A DNA stretch of 64,000 bases, taken from Rosistilla oblonga. Lineage in GTDB: Bacteria > Planctomycetota > Planctomycetia > Pirellulales > Pirellulaceae. The stretch lies in the NCBI RefSeq assembly GCF_007751715.1, contig NZ_CP036292.1:5587339-5651338 (forward strand), read 5' to 3'. Below are positions 1 to 9,746 of this stretch, piece by piece; position 1 is the first letter of the stretch; the number at the start of each line of letters is the position of its first letter. Under the pieces are notes generated by a model. That model was not told where the DNA came from, searched no databases, and saw nothing but the letters and a program-made list of their open reading frames with translations. The translations under genes and the position numbers were made by a program.

Positions 1-854
1 TCGGTTTGGCATTACATAATTACCACGACACTCACCAAGCGTTCCCCTATTCCGTCTCGGCGAGTGGTGCAATTGCAACCGGATCCGCGACGCCTGCGGC
101 CGGCGGAGTGTTGAACCATCGCGGATGGATGTTGTTGCTACCTTTTATCGAACTGCAAAACCTGCAGGATCAAATCGATATGAACCTGCCGACCGGTGGG
201 CACAACAGCAACGGGAAGGGCCTCGCCGGACCGGCTCCCGGCGCTGCGGGGAATGCTAACGATGTGGCTGTCAGCACGGTCATTGATGCCTTCTTGTGCC
301 CTTCGGACCCTAATCCCAACCAATACACAAACACTGGCAGCACTCACTATTCGATTTCGGTTGGTACGACCTCGCTGCTAGGAGCATTTACCAATTACGA
401 TTTCAATTCTGCGCGGACCTACTCCAGTGCCGAAAAATGGAGCCGCACCACCTTTGAAACTCGGCGGATGTTTGGCCACGACGAGTCCTCGAAGATGCGC
501 GACGTGACCGACGGCACCAGCAACTCCGCTGCGGTCTGTGAAACCTTGCGTGCCACGATCGACGGCGAGTCGCAGACATGGGGCTTCACCAAGTGGGTCG
601 GACACGGCGTCGACCTCGCTTATGGCCGCGGCATTAACGACAACGAGTGCTGTGGCTGGACCACGCCTCCGTACGCGCAAGTTCCTCGCAAGAGTCGGCT
701 TGGTGCTTGGTCGACCGTTGGCAGCACGCACCCCGGCGGAGCGCAAGTCACTTTCGCCGATGGTTCGGTCCATTTCATCAGCGAAACGACCGACCAAATC
801 GTACTGAATCGGATCTCCTACATTTCCGACGGCCAACCGATCGGCGACTACTAA
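1..854 (+). CDS. DUF1559 domain protein, 5' end outside window
   Basis: This is the C-terminal part of a DUF1559 (SBP_bac_10-like) protein, a family greatly expanded in planctomycetes. These are normally anchored by a type IV pilin-like N-terminus. The reading frame is open from the first bases, and the sequence GLALHNYHDTHQAFPY is the typical segment right after the pilin-like helix, so the true start lies upstream. The end carries the family's closing motif (HPGGAQVTFADGSVHFI). Their cellular role is unknown, although a surface or pseudopilin-like location is usual for the family. A strong hairpin terminator follows the stop. Confidence 0.9.
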   Translation, partial: GLALHNYHDTHQAFPYSVSASGAIATGSATPAAGGVLNHRGWMLLLPFIELQNLQDQIDMNLPTGGHNSNGKGLAGPAPGAAGNANDVAVSTVIDAFLCPSDPNPNQYTNTGSTHYSISVGTTSLLGAFTNYDFNSARTYSSAEKWSRTTFETRRMFGHDESSKMRDVTDGTSNSAAVCETLRATIDGESQTWGFTKWVGHGVDLAYGRGINDNECCGWTTPPYAQVPRKSRLGAWSTVGSTHPGGAQVTFADGSVHFISETTDQIVLNRISYISDGQPIGDY

Positions 855-884
855 TCGCCCTGCGAATCGAACGACCAAACGCAA

Positions 885-925
885 ACAAACCGCAACCGGG
901 TTTCCTGGTTGCGGTTTGTGTTTTT
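885..925 (+). terminator. Rho-independent terminator of the DUF1559 gene
   Basis: A 13-bp perfect inverted repeat (ACAAACCGCAACC at 885-897 and its complement at 907-919) is followed by G and five T residues. It lies 31 bp past the DUF1559 stop and just before the convergent GNAT-nitrilase gene, so it may slow transcription from both sides. Confidence 0.85.
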
Positions 926-931
926 GGCGGC

Positions 932-2491
932 TTAGACCTCGAAGGTCTTGCCGTCCTCTTCGTAGGTCACTCGATAGAGATCCTTGCGGCGGTCGTTCCA
1001 GTTTTGCACGCTCCCCGATTCGCGGTGCTTCCGCAGAATTTCTAGATCGACGTCATCCATGACAACGGTTTCGATGTTCGGATTGCATTCCGCACCCACC
1101 GAATCGCGAGAGAAGCCGACGTCGGCGGGAGTCAGAATCGCCGATTGGGCATAGTGAATGTCGGCGTTTTCGACAAACGGCAGGTTCCCCGTACATCCTG
1201 CGATCGCAACGTAGACATGGTTCTCCACACACCGCGCTTGGGCGCAGTGTCGGATCCGCAGATACCCTTCGACCGTGTCGGTGTTAAACGGCACGAAGAT
1301 GATCTGTGCACCTTTCGCCGCGGCGATCCGAACCAGTTCGGGGAATTCGATGTCGTAACAGATCAACATCGCGACGCGTCCCGAATCGGTATCGAAGACG
1401 TTGACATAATCACCGGGACTGACGCCCCACCACTTCCGTTCGCTGGGAGTGATGTGAATCTTATATTGCTTGTGGATCGTACCATCGCGACCAAAGCAGT
1501 AGGCGACGTTGTAGAGCTTTTCGTTTTCGACAACAAACTGCGATCCACCGATCACGTTCACATTATATTTGACGGCGCACTCGGTGAAAAACTCGAGGTA
1601 CTGCGGCGTGAACTCGGCCAACCGACGCGCGGCGAGTCCGGGGCGAGCCGATTCGACACACGACAGCAATTGCGTCGTGAACAACTCGGGAAACATGATG
1701 AAGTCGCACTTATAATCCGCGGCGACGTCGACGAAGAACTCGCTCTGCTGCGTGAACTCACCGAAGTTGTTAATACGTCGCAGTTCATATTGCACGACCG
1801 CCAGGCGAACCGGTTCAAAAGCCGCGTGATACCGACGTGTCCGAGAGGCTTGATATTCCAGGTTCCTCCATTCCAGAAAGGTCGCGTAGCCGCGCGATGC
1901 CTGATCGCTGGGGAAGTAATTGGGGATCAAGCCTTGCAGCGCGAAGCCGTTGGCAATTTGAGCGGTCAACACGGGATCGTGGATCGCTTTGGCAACCACT
2001 CGCTCGACATATTCGCTGGCCGACATCTCCTCGGCTCGCTCGCCGTAGCCCGGAATCCGTCCGCCGATGATGATCCGTTCGATATTGCGTTCGCGGCACA
2101 GTTGCTTCCGCGCGTCGTACAGCCGCCGCGACAACTTCATCCCGCGATACTCTGGATCGACCATGATCTCGATCCCGTACAGCGTATCGCCTTCGGGAGA
2201 GTGATTGCGAATGTAACCGTTGTCGGCAACCTGGGTCCAATCGTGCCAGGCGGTCGTGCGATCGTAACGCAAAACTAAACTCGACGACGACGCCGCGACC
2301 TCGCCATCGATCTCGACCACCAACTGCCCTTCGGGAAAGACTTTGATTTGGCTTTCAATCTGGTCGCGGGTCCACGGCGACATGCCCGGAAAACAGCGCT
2401 GTTGCATTTTCACCAACGCACCGTAGTCGTCGATCGACAGCTGACGAACTTTGACTTTCCATTCAAATTCTTTGAGATCGAGTGGATCCAT
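932..2491 (-). CDS. GNAT acetyltransferase-nitrilase fusion
   Basis: This 519-residue protein fuses an N-terminal GNAT acetyltransferase domain (about residues 10-210) to a C-terminal carbon-nitrogen hydrolase domain (about 225-510). The nitrilase triad is visible: Glu in FPELFTT, Lys in [11 protein letters not shown] and Cys in [10 protein letters not shown]. The fusion is a recognised bacterial architecture, but its substrate is not established. The acetyl acceptor and the amide or nitrile substrate cannot be read from sequence. The gene follows the halogenase-like gene with a gap of about 140 bp, so it could have its own promoter. Confidence 0.9.
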   Translation of the reverse strand: MDPLDLKEFEWKVKVRQLSIDDYGALVKMQQRCFPGMSPWTRDQIESQIKVFPEGQLVVEIDGEVAASSSSLVLRYDRTTAWHDWTQVADNGYIRNHSPEGDTLYGIEIMVDPEYRGMKLSRRLYDARKQLCRERNIERIIIGGRIPGYGERAEEMSASEYVERVVAKAIHDPVLTAQIANGFALQGLIPNYFPSDQASRGYATFLEWRNLEYQASRTRRYHAAFEPVRLAVVQYELRRINNFGEFTQQSEFFVDVAADYKCDFIMFPELFTTQLLSCVESARPGLAARRLAEFTPQYLEFFTECAVKYNVNVIGGSQFVVENEKLYNVAYCFGRDGTIHKQYKIHITPSERKWWGVSPGDYVNVFDTDSGRVAMLICYDIEFPELVRIAAAKGAQIIFVPFNTDTVEGYLRIRHCAQARCVENHVYVAIAGCTGNLPFVENADIHYAQSAILTPADVGFSRDSVGAECNPNIETVVMDDVDLEILRKHRESGSVQNWNDRRKDLYRVTYEEDGKTFEV

Positions 2492-2633
2492 CAGAGACTA
2501 CCCTATTATCCAATGTTAGCGTTTTCCGCTGCTGTTTCGCGGGCCGCGATCTCGGCAGACGAGCACCTGTATTCTCGCGTGCCGACCGCTCAGCCGGGAA
2601 GTGGGCGCCGGGCAATTCTGCACGCAATTGAGC

Positions 2634-4124
2634 TTAAACCGGCTTCGCCGTTCGGGCATACCTCCCGTCGCATTCTCTGTCTAACAATCCGACCCGATTC
2701 CAGGGAGCGATCGCCTGCCGCAACCAGTCTTCGAATCGCTCGCAAGCTTCCGGTCCGCGACCGGCATCGATCGCCCGCTGCAGCTCCCCGCGTGCTTCGC
2801 CCACAACCGTTCGAAACCGCGGGGCGTCAGCATGCAGAAATGCCGCAACGCCTCCCCCTGACGACTGTTCCATCGACGTCACCGCAGCGAAATAGAGCAT
2901 GCACCAAGCCGACCATAAGCGAAAGCTGGGCAGCCCCGCATAACAACCTTCGACCAGTTGATCGACAAGACGCAGTTCATCGATCAACGTCGACGAGTAG
3001 TTTTCCAGTTCAGCAAGGAGCTGATTCGATGTGCCTGCCTGCAGCAGAATCTCCGCCAGCCGGCGAACGCCAAACATCGTATGTGCAAGGCCGGTGCTGT
3101 GCAGCGGATCGATGAAGCCCGCGGTGTTGGGCAGCGCCGCCCAGCCCGAACCAGCCGCCAGCGAGGTCAGCCGCTGCATTCGCGATGTCGTCTGCAAACC
3201 GCTGGCCGGCGCAACGATCTTTGCCGCGGCAAATTGCTGTCTCAGGAACGGAAAACGATCCAAACGCTGCCGCCAGATTGCATCCGCATTCGGCTTGGGC
3301 GCATCCGCCGGCTGGCCGATCGCGACCCCTGCGCTCACGCGGTCGTCGCAGAAACGCAGCTGCCACATCCACCCGTCGTCTAACACATGATGAACCGCAG
3401 CGGCATCGCAAGCGAAGGGATGGCGGCGTCGATCGATCTGCCGGCGGTCCAGCATCTCAGCGACCGACGCGACGTTTTCAAAGTGTCCGTAAACGGCCCA
3501 GCTGTTCGTTTTCAATCGGTGAGTTTGCGAGGCGATCTTCAGGTAACGCAACACTTCCCCCGACGCCCCCGTTGCGTCGACAATCATCGGCGATCGGATC
3601 GAGAATGCTGCACCGGAAGCCTCGCCAGCAACCAGCCACTGCGAATCCTCGCGGCTCAGCCGATAGCTTGCCCCTTCGAATTGCATCGAGCCCCGTTCGG
3701 CAGCTCGTTCGAACAACCAAGCGTCGACGTCGCTCCGCAGCCAGTGCGTGTCGGAGTGTTCGTCGTCGCTGCTGGCCGCGACAAGCAATTGATCAGCTGG
3801 CGAAAACTCCGCTCCGCTGGAGTGTCCGAAATAACTGAAGCCCCGTTTCAGGCCACACATCAAATCGGGATGCCTTCGTCGCCAGGGACCATACGCGGTC
3901 AGAGGTATCAGCTCGGGCAAATCGTACCGCTCCGCGAGTTCTTTCAGCGTCGCATCGGCCAGGGGCGTCGAAGACTCTCCGATCGTAAACCGGGGATGGA
4001 CCGCGCGATCGATCACAGCGACGCGAAGTCCCTGGCGGGCCATCAGTAGACTCAACAGACTGCCACCAAAACCGGAGCCGAGGACCAACAGATCGACTTC
4101 TTCATTCAAAGCGGCCGCCTCCAT
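2634..4124 (-). CDS. FAD-dependent oxidoreductase, tryptophan-halogenase-like
   Basis: This is a 496-residue flavoprotein of the halogenase / geranylgeranyl-reductase superfamily. The dinucleotide-binding motif GSGFGGSLLS lies near residue 17, followed by the family segment FTIGESSTPLAD. The flavin halogenase signature is WxWxIP. The corresponding region here appears to be WMWQLRF (near residue 255), which keeps the two Trp but not the Ile-Pro. Halogenation is therefore uncertain, and oxidation or reduction of a bound substrate is equally possible. The gene overlaps the upstream radical SAM gene by 23 bp, which suggests translational coupling. Confidence 0.8.
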   Translation of the reverse strand: MEAAALNEEVDLLVLGSGFGGSLLSLLMARQGLRVAVIDRAVHPRFTIGESSTPLADATLKELAERYDLPELIPLTAYGPWRRRHPDLMCGLKRGFSYFGHSSGAEFSPADQLLVAASSDDEHSDTHWLRSDVDAWLFERAAERGSMQFEGASYRLSREDSQWLVAGEASGAAFSIRSPMIVDATGASGEVLRYLKIASQTHRLKTNSWAVYGHFENVASVAEMLDRRQIDRRRHPFACDAAAVHHVLDDGWMWQLRFCDDRVSAGVAIGQPADAPKPNADAIWRQRLDRFPFLRQQFAAAKIVAPASGLQTTSRMQRLTSLAAGSGWAALPNTAGFIDPLHSTGLAHTMFGVRRLAEILLQAGTSNQLLAELENYSSTLIDELRLVDQLVEGCYAGLPSFRLWSAWCMLYFAAVTSMEQSSGGGVAAFLHADAPRFRTVVGEARGELQRAIDAGRGPEACERFEDWLRQAIAPWNRVGLLDRECDGRYARTAKPV

Positions 4125-5106
4125 CCGAATCGCAGGCCGGGCAGGTCACCGGCGGCGGAACCGTTTGCGTCATATTCATCCTCTGCAAGCGATCGATCCG
4201 CTGCCGGGCACAGACGGGGCATGATGCAAACTGTTCCGCGTCCCACAGATCAGCCAGGACGATGCCCGATTGCCAACGCAAGGTCTCGTCGAGGACGGTT
4301 TCCAACGAGGTTAACCGCGGCGGCGTGAAGAGTCCTTCGCGCTGCAACCGTTCCATGATGCCATTGCCCGAGCGAGTCGGAATGACCGCGCAACAATCGA
4401 CTCCCGAATTAAAGGCGAACCGGACCGATTCGATCGCTCGCTCGATGCCTTCCCCTTCGGTCGTCCACGGCGGACGCAGCAGGATAAACGCGCGAACGCG
4501 GATTCCGTTGGAGGTCAGGAACTCCGCAGCGCGGGCAAAGTCGTCGCGGGTGATCTGTTTGTTCAATCGCTGCAGCGTCGGCGGATGCGAAGTTTCCAGC
4601 CCGATCGCGACTTCCAGATCGGTGCCACACTGATCTCGAAAACGCAACGCCCGGTCGTCGCACAGCTTGGGATGATTTTCGATGATCACCGATCGATGGC
4701 CGCCAACGATTTTTGCGATCCGCGGCAGGTCTTCGCGCGGGACCGCGGCGGCGTCAAAAAAATTGCCGCTGTTGTAGAGCTTGATCCGCGGCGCGGCGGG
4801 CAGCGACGCCAGCGCGTGCTCGATCTGCTGGACGATCGCGCCCGGCGGAACACGATCGTCGGTCGTGTTCTTCCACAGATCGCACATCAGACAGCGGAAC
4901 GGACACTCGCGATTGGTCAGGAAGATCGTGGCGACATCTTCGACAATCCGGTCAACCGAAAATTCGGGCTCGACAAACGCTTGATACGCCCGCCGCGGAT
5001 CGACTCGATTTTTGGGACCACGCGCGGCCAGGATCTGCCGATCGTTGATCGCTTCCGCCAACTCGCGCGGCGCCGGATCTTCGATTGGCCGATCGCGATC
5101 GATCAT
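4102..5106 (-). CDS. Radical SAM protein
   Basis: This is a 334-residue radical SAM enzyme. The 4Fe-4S site is ECPFRCLMCDLW, a CxxxCxxC motif near residue 70, followed by a TIM-barrel-like region. The C-terminus carries two CxxC pairs (SCPVC and TCPAC, about residues 297-325) that could bind zinc or a further cluster. Neighbours are an asparagine-synthase-like gene upstream (4-bp overlap) and a halogenase-like flavoprotein downstream (23-bp overlap), so the three are probably translated from one message. The substrate is unknown. Modification of a peptide or small molecule shared with the neighbours is an inference. Confidence 0.85.
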   Translation of the reverse strand: MIDRDRPIEDPAPRELAEAINDRQILAARGPKNRVDPRRAYQAFVEPEFSVDRIVEDVATIFLTNRECPFRCLMCDLWKNTTDDRVPPGAIVQQIEHALASLPAAPRIKLYNSGNFFDAAAVPREDLPRIAKIVGGHRSVIIENHPKLCDDRALRFRDQCGTDLEVAIGLETSHPPTLQRLNKQITRDDFARAAEFLTSNGIRVRAFILLRPPWTTEGEGIERAIESVRFAFNSGVDCCAVIPTRSGNGIMERLQREGLFTPPRLTSLETVLDETLRWQSGIVLADLWDAEQFASCPVCARQRIDRLQRMNMTQTVPPPVTCPACDSDGGGRFE

Positions 5107-6431
5107 TCCAGCACCTGGCGAAACGCGTTGCGATAGCTCTGCTCATCGGCGGGGAACAAATTTGCAAAGACCTCTTCGGTCGAAGCCCCATGCTGAAAGC
5201 GGCATTTTTCAAACGTCGGCATCGTCAGCCCCGTCACCTGCTCCACTCCGCGGCGGACGATTTCGCCTTTCAAAGCGTACAGTTTGTCGTGCTGCCAATC
5301 GGTAAGCTCGATGAACGGGATCCCCTCGGCGACTTCAATCACGCGCGGCACGGCAAATGGGCTGAAACCTTTGAATCCAGTCTGACGAACCGGAGCAAAC
5401 GATCGCACATGCCCTCGACTCTGCCCACCGCTGTAGGTCAGCGAATGTTTGATCGCGTCGACGCCCCAGCCCTCTTGATAGAGCATCAGATTATTCAGCA
5501 CGCTGCGGATCGTCAGCTCGCGATTCTCTTCGATCGGATAGTCCTTCAGGTTCTCGTCCCCGCCGTCGCCATCCAACAGATACTTCCAATCGGGATAGCG
5601 GCGGCGAATTCCGCGGCACAGCGCCAAGCCCATCGTCGCCGCTTGAACGTCCAGCGGTTTGTAGTCTTCGATCACGCGGATCGCTTCGCGGTAGTCGACT
5701 TCCCCGACCGGACAATCGATGACTTCGAGGAACATTCCCAAATCGAGGTCGCTCAAAAAGCGATGAGCCTGATCGGCGTCGCGTCCCTGGCCGTCGATCG
5801 AGAGCGTAAACGCCTTCAACCGCGCCGGCGAATCACCTCGTTTCAACAGGCAATCGTACGTGGTGCAGAAGACAGCTCCACTGTCGATCCCGCCACTGAA
5901 TAACACGCCGATCGGTTCGGCTGGGTCGATCTGGTCGATCCACTGAGCGATCGACGCTTGCAGTGCCCCGATATATTGACCGCCGATCTCATCCAGATTT
6001 GCGGGCAAGCGATTCCGCTGGGGCGTGAAGAACCGCGTGTATTGCGGATTCGGATCGGGACAGCCCAACAAAGCGATCTCGACGATATGGTGAGCGGGCA
6101 CCATCCGCGTATAGGACGGATGGAACTGGCCATCGAGTCCCTCGGCGATCAACCAATCGCGAATCTCATCCATCCGCTCGGCGACGACTAGGCAGGGCCC
6201 ATCGACCTGCTTGGCCAAGAAATATCGCATCGGACGCCCGATCGATCGCGCCATCCGCACGATGTGGCCGTTGCGATGGACGAGCGCGAATTGCCCCTCG
6301 ATGTTTTTGAGCGCCTCGGCATCCCCGCTGCCCAGCAACTCAACCGCCTCGTCAACCGTGGCATTCAATAAGATGTTGGCATCGGGATCGAGAAGACTAA
6401 CAAAACGTTCCACGTATTGATGATTGTGCAC
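5103..6431 (-). CDS. Asparagine-synthase-related protein, degenerate amidotransferase domain
   Basis: The C-terminal half is an AsnB-type ATP-pyrophosphatase domain with the P-loop LFSGGIDSGA near residue 180 and the acidic stretch DGDGGDEN further on. The N-terminal half resembles a class II glutamine amidotransferase fold (EGQFALVHRNG, then RMARSIGRPMRYF), but no catalytic Cys follows a start codon. It therefore probably uses ammonia or acts as an adenylating ligase or cyclase instead. The frame is open to 6578, but that overlaps the sigma factor gene. I chose the GTG at 6431, which has GGAAGGG nine bases upstream and gives 442 residues. It heads an overlapping set with the radical SAM and flavoprotein genes. 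Confidence 0.8.
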   Translation of the reverse strand: MHNHQYVERFVSLLDPDANILLNATVDEAVELLGSGDAEALKNIEGQFALVHRNGHIVRMARSIGRPMRYFLAKQVDGPCLVVAERMDEIRDWLIAEGLDGQFHPSYTRMVPAHHIVEIALLGCPDPNPQYTRFFTPQRNRLPANLDEIGGQYIGALQASIAQWIDQIDPAEPIGVLFSGGIDSGAVFCTTYDCLLKRGDSPARLKAFTLSIDGQGRDADQAHRFLSDLDLGMFLEVIDCPVGEVDYREAIRVIEDYKPLDVQAATMGLALCRGIRRRYPDWKYLLDGDGGDENLKDYPIEENRELTIRSVLNNLMLYQEGWGVDAIKHSLTYSGGQSRGHVRSFAPVRQTGFKGFSPFAVPRVIEVAEGIPFIELTDWQHDKLYALKGEIVRRGVEQVTGLTMPTFEKCRFQHGASTEEVFANLFPADEQSYRNAFRQVLE

Positions 6432-6520
6432 CGGTGACCGCCCTTCCAAGAAAAAATGCCTGAGTTGTTCGCAGTATACGCAATCCGATGCGTATTTGCA
6501 GAGGCACCGTTTCGAGAGTT

Positions 6521-7096
6521 TCAATCGGGCAATTCGCCCCCGAGTTCGCGACGCAGCCAGGCCCGCAACATCGTCCATTCGGCTTCGACGGTCCGTTTGG
6601 AAACGCCCAGTACGTTGGCGACCTCTTCGACCGTCAGGCCGCCATAAAACCTCAGCTCGACAATCTGAGCCTGGCGGGGATCGAGCGTCGCCAGTTTGGC
6701 CAAGGCGTCTTCGATGGCCAACACATCTTCGTCCTTTTGTTTGGTGACACGCATACCATCGGAAAGCGGAATACGTTGACTCTGGCCGCCACGTTTATGG
6801 CGATTTTTGCCGCGGGCATGATCGACCAAAATCCGCCGCATCATCTTGGCACCGATCGCAAAAAAATGAGTCTTCCCCTGCCAATCGACGCGCGTCTGGT
6901 CGGCCATTCGCAAATAGGTCTCGTTGACCAGCGCCGTCGGTTGCAGCGTATGGGACGGAGATTCCTGATTCAGCATCGATTGAGCCAGACGCCGCAATTG
7001 GTCGTAGACCTCCGGCATCAAACGGTCCGCCGCAGCAGGATCCCCGTCAACGATTTGTTGCAGCGAGCGGGCGACATCGATGGAATCGTCGTTCAT
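6521..7096 (-). CDS. ECF sigma factor, TIGR02999 type
   Basis: This is a 191-residue sigma-70-family factor of the ECF group. Region 2 includes FFAIGAKMMRRILVDHAR, and region 4 contains the helix-turn-helix LTVEEVANVLGVSKRTVEAEW. This matches the planctomycete-rich subfamily known as TIGR02999 (from memory). The start is the ATG at 7096 (MNDDSIDVARS). The longer open frame to 7297 has no family features. It lies 89 bp upstream of the asparagine-synthase-like gene in the same direction, so it may control that cluster. A second ECF sigma gene is divergent from it. Confidence 0.88.
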   Translation of the reverse strand: MNDDSIDVARSLQQIVDGDPAAADRLMPEVYDQLRRLAQSMLNQESPSHTLQPTALVNETYLRMADQTRVDWQGKTHFFAIGAKMMRRILVDHARGKNRHKRGGQSQRIPLSDGMRVTKQKDEDVLAIEDALAKLATLDPRQAQIVELRFYGGLTVEEVANVLGVSKRTVEAEWTMLRAWLRRELGGELPD

Positions 7097-7206
7097 GGCG
7101 GGATGACTGTTATTGCGGGGACTGAAATCAATCCACAAATCGAACTGCGGACAGTAGTTAGAACCGTCGCGTACCGCTGCGAGAGCCGTTGTCACAGCTA
7201 AAAGCA
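7097..7206. promoter_or_regulatory. Divergent promoter region between two sigma factor genes
   Basis: About 110 bp separate the starts of two oppositely transcribed ECF sigma genes, so promoters for both must lie here or inside the coding starts. I could not identify confident -35/-10 hexamers. Confidence 0.4.
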
Positions 7207-7824
7207 ATGTACGAGAGTTCCTCGATGCAGTCCACCATGAGTTCCCCAACCATTGAAAGCCAGTCGGTCCCGATTCGGGATCTGATCGATGCCGCACAGC
7301 GAGGAGATACCGACGCCTATGCCCAAGTCATGGCGAGGTACCAAGATCGACTCTATAACGCGATGCGGAATTTTGTTGGTTGCCCAATCCTTGCCGAGGA
7401 CATCGTTCAAGATGCATTTGTCCGAGCGTTTGTCCACTTGGGGTCGTTTCGGCAGGAGAGTGCATTCTACACTTGGCTGTACCGTATCGCGCTGAACGCT
7501 CGCCATACCTACGCCGAAAAACAACGTCGGTTGGTGCCGATGGAATCGGTTCCCGATGGTGCCAGGCCGCACGGCAAACGGTCGGTCGAGTCGCCATCGG
7601 CAGCGATCGAACGCAACGAGAGCTGCGAACAGGTACAAAATGCAATCAAGCGGCTCGACGATAGTTTTCGAGAGGTCTTGGTGCTGCGGGAGTTCGAAGG
7701 CTATGACTATCAAAAGATCGCGGAGATCCTGGAGATCCGCGTCGGCACCGTCCGCAGCCGATTGTCGCGTGCCCGGTCACAGCTGCGGCGGGAACTTTCC
7801 GCTTATGAGCAATCGATTAATTAG
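7207..7824 (+). CDS. ECF sigma factor, RpoE-like
   Basis: This is a sigma-70-family ECF factor of about 205 residues. Region 2 is visible as DRLYNAMRNFVGCPILAEDI followed by QDAFVRAF. Region 4 is visible as EVLVLREFEGYDYQKIAEIL followed by the recognition helix VGTVRSRLSRAR. ATGs at 7207, 7225 and 7237 are possible starts. The one at 7225 has GAGAG upstream, so the N-terminus is uncertain by ten residues. A membrane serine/threonine kinase gene follows in the same direction after 95 bp. This linkage is common in planctomycetes and suggests kinase control of the sigma factor. Confidence 0.88.
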   Translation: MYESSSMQSTMSSPTIESQSVPIRDLIDAAQRGDTDAYAQVMARYQDRLYNAMRNFVGCPILAEDIVQDAFVRAFVHLGSFRQESAFYTWLYRIALNARHTYAEKQRRLVPMESVPDGARPHGKRSVESPSAAIERNESCEQVQNAIKRLDDSFREVLVLREFEGYDYQKIAEILEIRVGTVRSRLSRARSQLRRELSAYEQSIN

Positions 7825-7919
7825 GCAGCCGCGGTGTCACACGTCGAAACAGGCAAGACGTACACTTTTAGAGTAAGGACTTGCATGACACCGGAAGTCC
7901 ACGGAACTTGAGCAGCGAG

Positions 7920-9695
7920 ATGGCGTTGAACGAACAGCAGTACGCAAAGGTCAAGGATGTTTTTTCTCAAGCGATTGCTGCCCCCGAGTCGCAATGGTCG
8001 GCGATCGTCGCTGCGCAGGCTGATCAGGATCCAGTTGTCGCCGACGAGGTCCGATCGCTGCTGAGGCATCATCGCGACGTGACGCTTCTGGACTCACCTC
8101 CCCAGGAATCGACCGAACCGACGGCGATCATGCGGGGCGGTGCGGTCCGGCAAGCTATCGATTTCGTCGATCCCGAGGTCCCAGTCGATACGTTCTTGGT
8201 GCAGCGAGAGATCTGGGAAGAGAACCGGCAGATCTTGCGGCGGCGGTTGATCGTGATCGCCATGGTGATGTCGCTGTTCATCGCGGTTTCGATGATCCGG
8301 TTGATGACCTATCACTACGCCGCCGTCGGCTATGGAGTCCGCGTCGCCGCGCTGCTGATCAGCCTCGGTGCCGCCTGGGTTCTGCATAGCGATCACAAGC
8401 TGAGTCTGCGGCGGCTGAGAATCATCGAACTAGTCGTGATGGTCAACGCCGGACTGCTGGCATCGGTGATCTATTTAAGGATGCTGCTGGACGCCGCAAT
8501 TCGACAAGACGTCGTCATGTTTGTCAGCATCAACAACTGGCACTTCTTCGCTTGGGCGTTGCTGATCTTGATCTACGGGATCTTCATGCCCAACAACTGG
8601 CAGCGAGCCGCCGCGGTCGTCTTCCCGATGGTCCTGGTCCCGAATTTGACCATCTGGCTGGCCGCTTGGATCGATCCACAAATCCCGTTGCTGTTGGCTC
8701 AAGATACGTTTGGCAAACCGATTCCCGAAGTCTTTGTCGCCGCATGCATCGCGACTTACACGGCGCATCTGATCCATGGAGCTCGGTTGTCGGCGTTCCA
8801 AGCCCGTCGATTGGCTCAATATAAGATCAAGCGTTTGATCGGCGAAGGAGGAATGGGGCGAGTCTACGAAGCGGAACATCTGCTGCTGAAACGCTCCTGT
8901 GCGATCAAGCTGATCCAACCCGAACGCAGCGTCGAGGGGGAAGCTTTGCAGCGGTTCGAACGCGAGGTGCGGGCGACGGCAAAGTTGACGCATCCGCACA
9001 CGATCGAAGTCTACGATTATGGCCAGACGAACGAGGGAGTCTTCTTTTTTGCGATGGAGTTGTTGCCGGGGATGAACTTGCGTGAAATGGTCAAACGGAC
9101 CGGCCCCATGCCCGCGCCCCGGGCGATTCACTTTTTGATCGAAATTTGCGAAGCCCTGCAGGAAGCTCACAAGGCCGGCCTGATCCACCGGGACATCAAG
9201 CCGGCGAACGTCTTCGCGTCGCAGCGTGGCGGAATCGAAGACTACACGAAACTGCTGGACTTTGGCGTCGTCCGCGACGCGACGCTCGATCTCGATCCCC
9301 ACACCGCAGCCGTCGAGGCGCAGCGGATCACCGGAACGCCCGATTACATGTCGCCTGAACAGGTAGCGACTCCCAGCCTCGTCGGCCCGCCCAGCGATCT
9401 GTACAGTATTGGCGCCGTCGGATATTACCTGCTGACCGGACGACCTCCGTTGACCGGCGGTTCGTTGCAAGAAGTGATGCGGGCCAAGTTGACGCAAACT
9501 CCGGAACCTCCTTCGACTCACGCAGCCGATGTTCCCGCCGACTTCGAAGCGATTCTGATGCGTTGCCTGTCCACCAATCCCGGTGGTCGTCCGGGGAGCG
9601 CCGCAGAACTGCTAAACGAACTTCGATCGTGTGAATCGGCGGGCCGCTGGAGCGAAGAAGATGCATCGGCATGGTGGACCGCGCAGACCGACTGA
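7920..9695 (+). CDS. Membrane serine/threonine protein kinase
   Basis: This is a Hanks-type kinase of 591 residues. Unusually, a predicted membrane region comes first: several hydrophobic segments between about residues 110 and 285, beginning with LIVIAMVMSLFIAVSMI. The kinase domain follows from about residue 300. The glycine loop GEGGMGRVYEA, the VAIK-type lysine in CAIKLI, the catalytic loop HRDIKPANV (about 422), DFG (446) and a PDYMSPEQ activation segment are all present, so the enzyme should be active. The ATG at 7920 was chosen over a TTG at 7881. It is probably cotranscribed with the upstream ECF sigma factor gene. Confidence 0.92.
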   Translation: MALNEQQYAKVKDVFSQAIAAPESQWSAIVAAQADQDPVVADEVRSLLRHHRDVTLLDSPPQESTEPTAIMRGGAVRQAIDFVDPEVPVDTFLVQREIWEENRQILRRRLIVIAMVMSLFIAVSMIRLMTYHYAAVGYGVRVAALLISLGAAWVLHSDHKLSLRRLRIIELVVMVNAGLLASVIYLRMLLDAAIRQDVVMFVSINNWHFFAWALLILIYGIFMPNNWQRAAAVVFPMVLVPNLTIWLAAWIDPQIPLLLAQDTFGKPIPEVFVAACIATYTAHLIHGARLSAFQARRLAQYKIKRLIGEGGMGRVYEAEHLLLKRSCAIKLIQPERSVEGEALQRFEREVRATAKLTHPHTIEVYDYGQTNEGVFFFAMELLPGMNLREMVKRTGPMPAPRAIHFLIEICEALQEAHKAGLIHRDIKPANVFASQRGGIEDYTKLLDFGVVRDATLDLDPHTAAVEAQRITGTPDYMSPEQVATPSLVGPPSDLYSIGAVGYYLLTGRPPLTGGSLQEVMRAKLTQTPEPPSTHAADVPADFEAILMRCLSTNPGGRPGSAAELLNELRSCESAGRWSEEDASAWWTAQTD

Positions 9696-9746
9696 ACCGC
9701 AGTCTATTAGAATCAGTACTCAACTCATCACCTCATGGAATACGTT

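Noticed and set aside
378-884. 168-codon minus-strand open frame over the DUF1559 gene
   Set aside because: The plus strand encodes a clear DUF1559 protein; the opposite frame is a shadow of GC-rich codon use.
2634-6431. Lasso-peptide or similar RiPP cluster (AsnB-like plus radical SAM)
   Set aside because: No B-type protease, precursor peptide or PqqD-like protein is near; the only PqqD-like gene is 53 kb away. It is kept as an unknown tailoring cluster.
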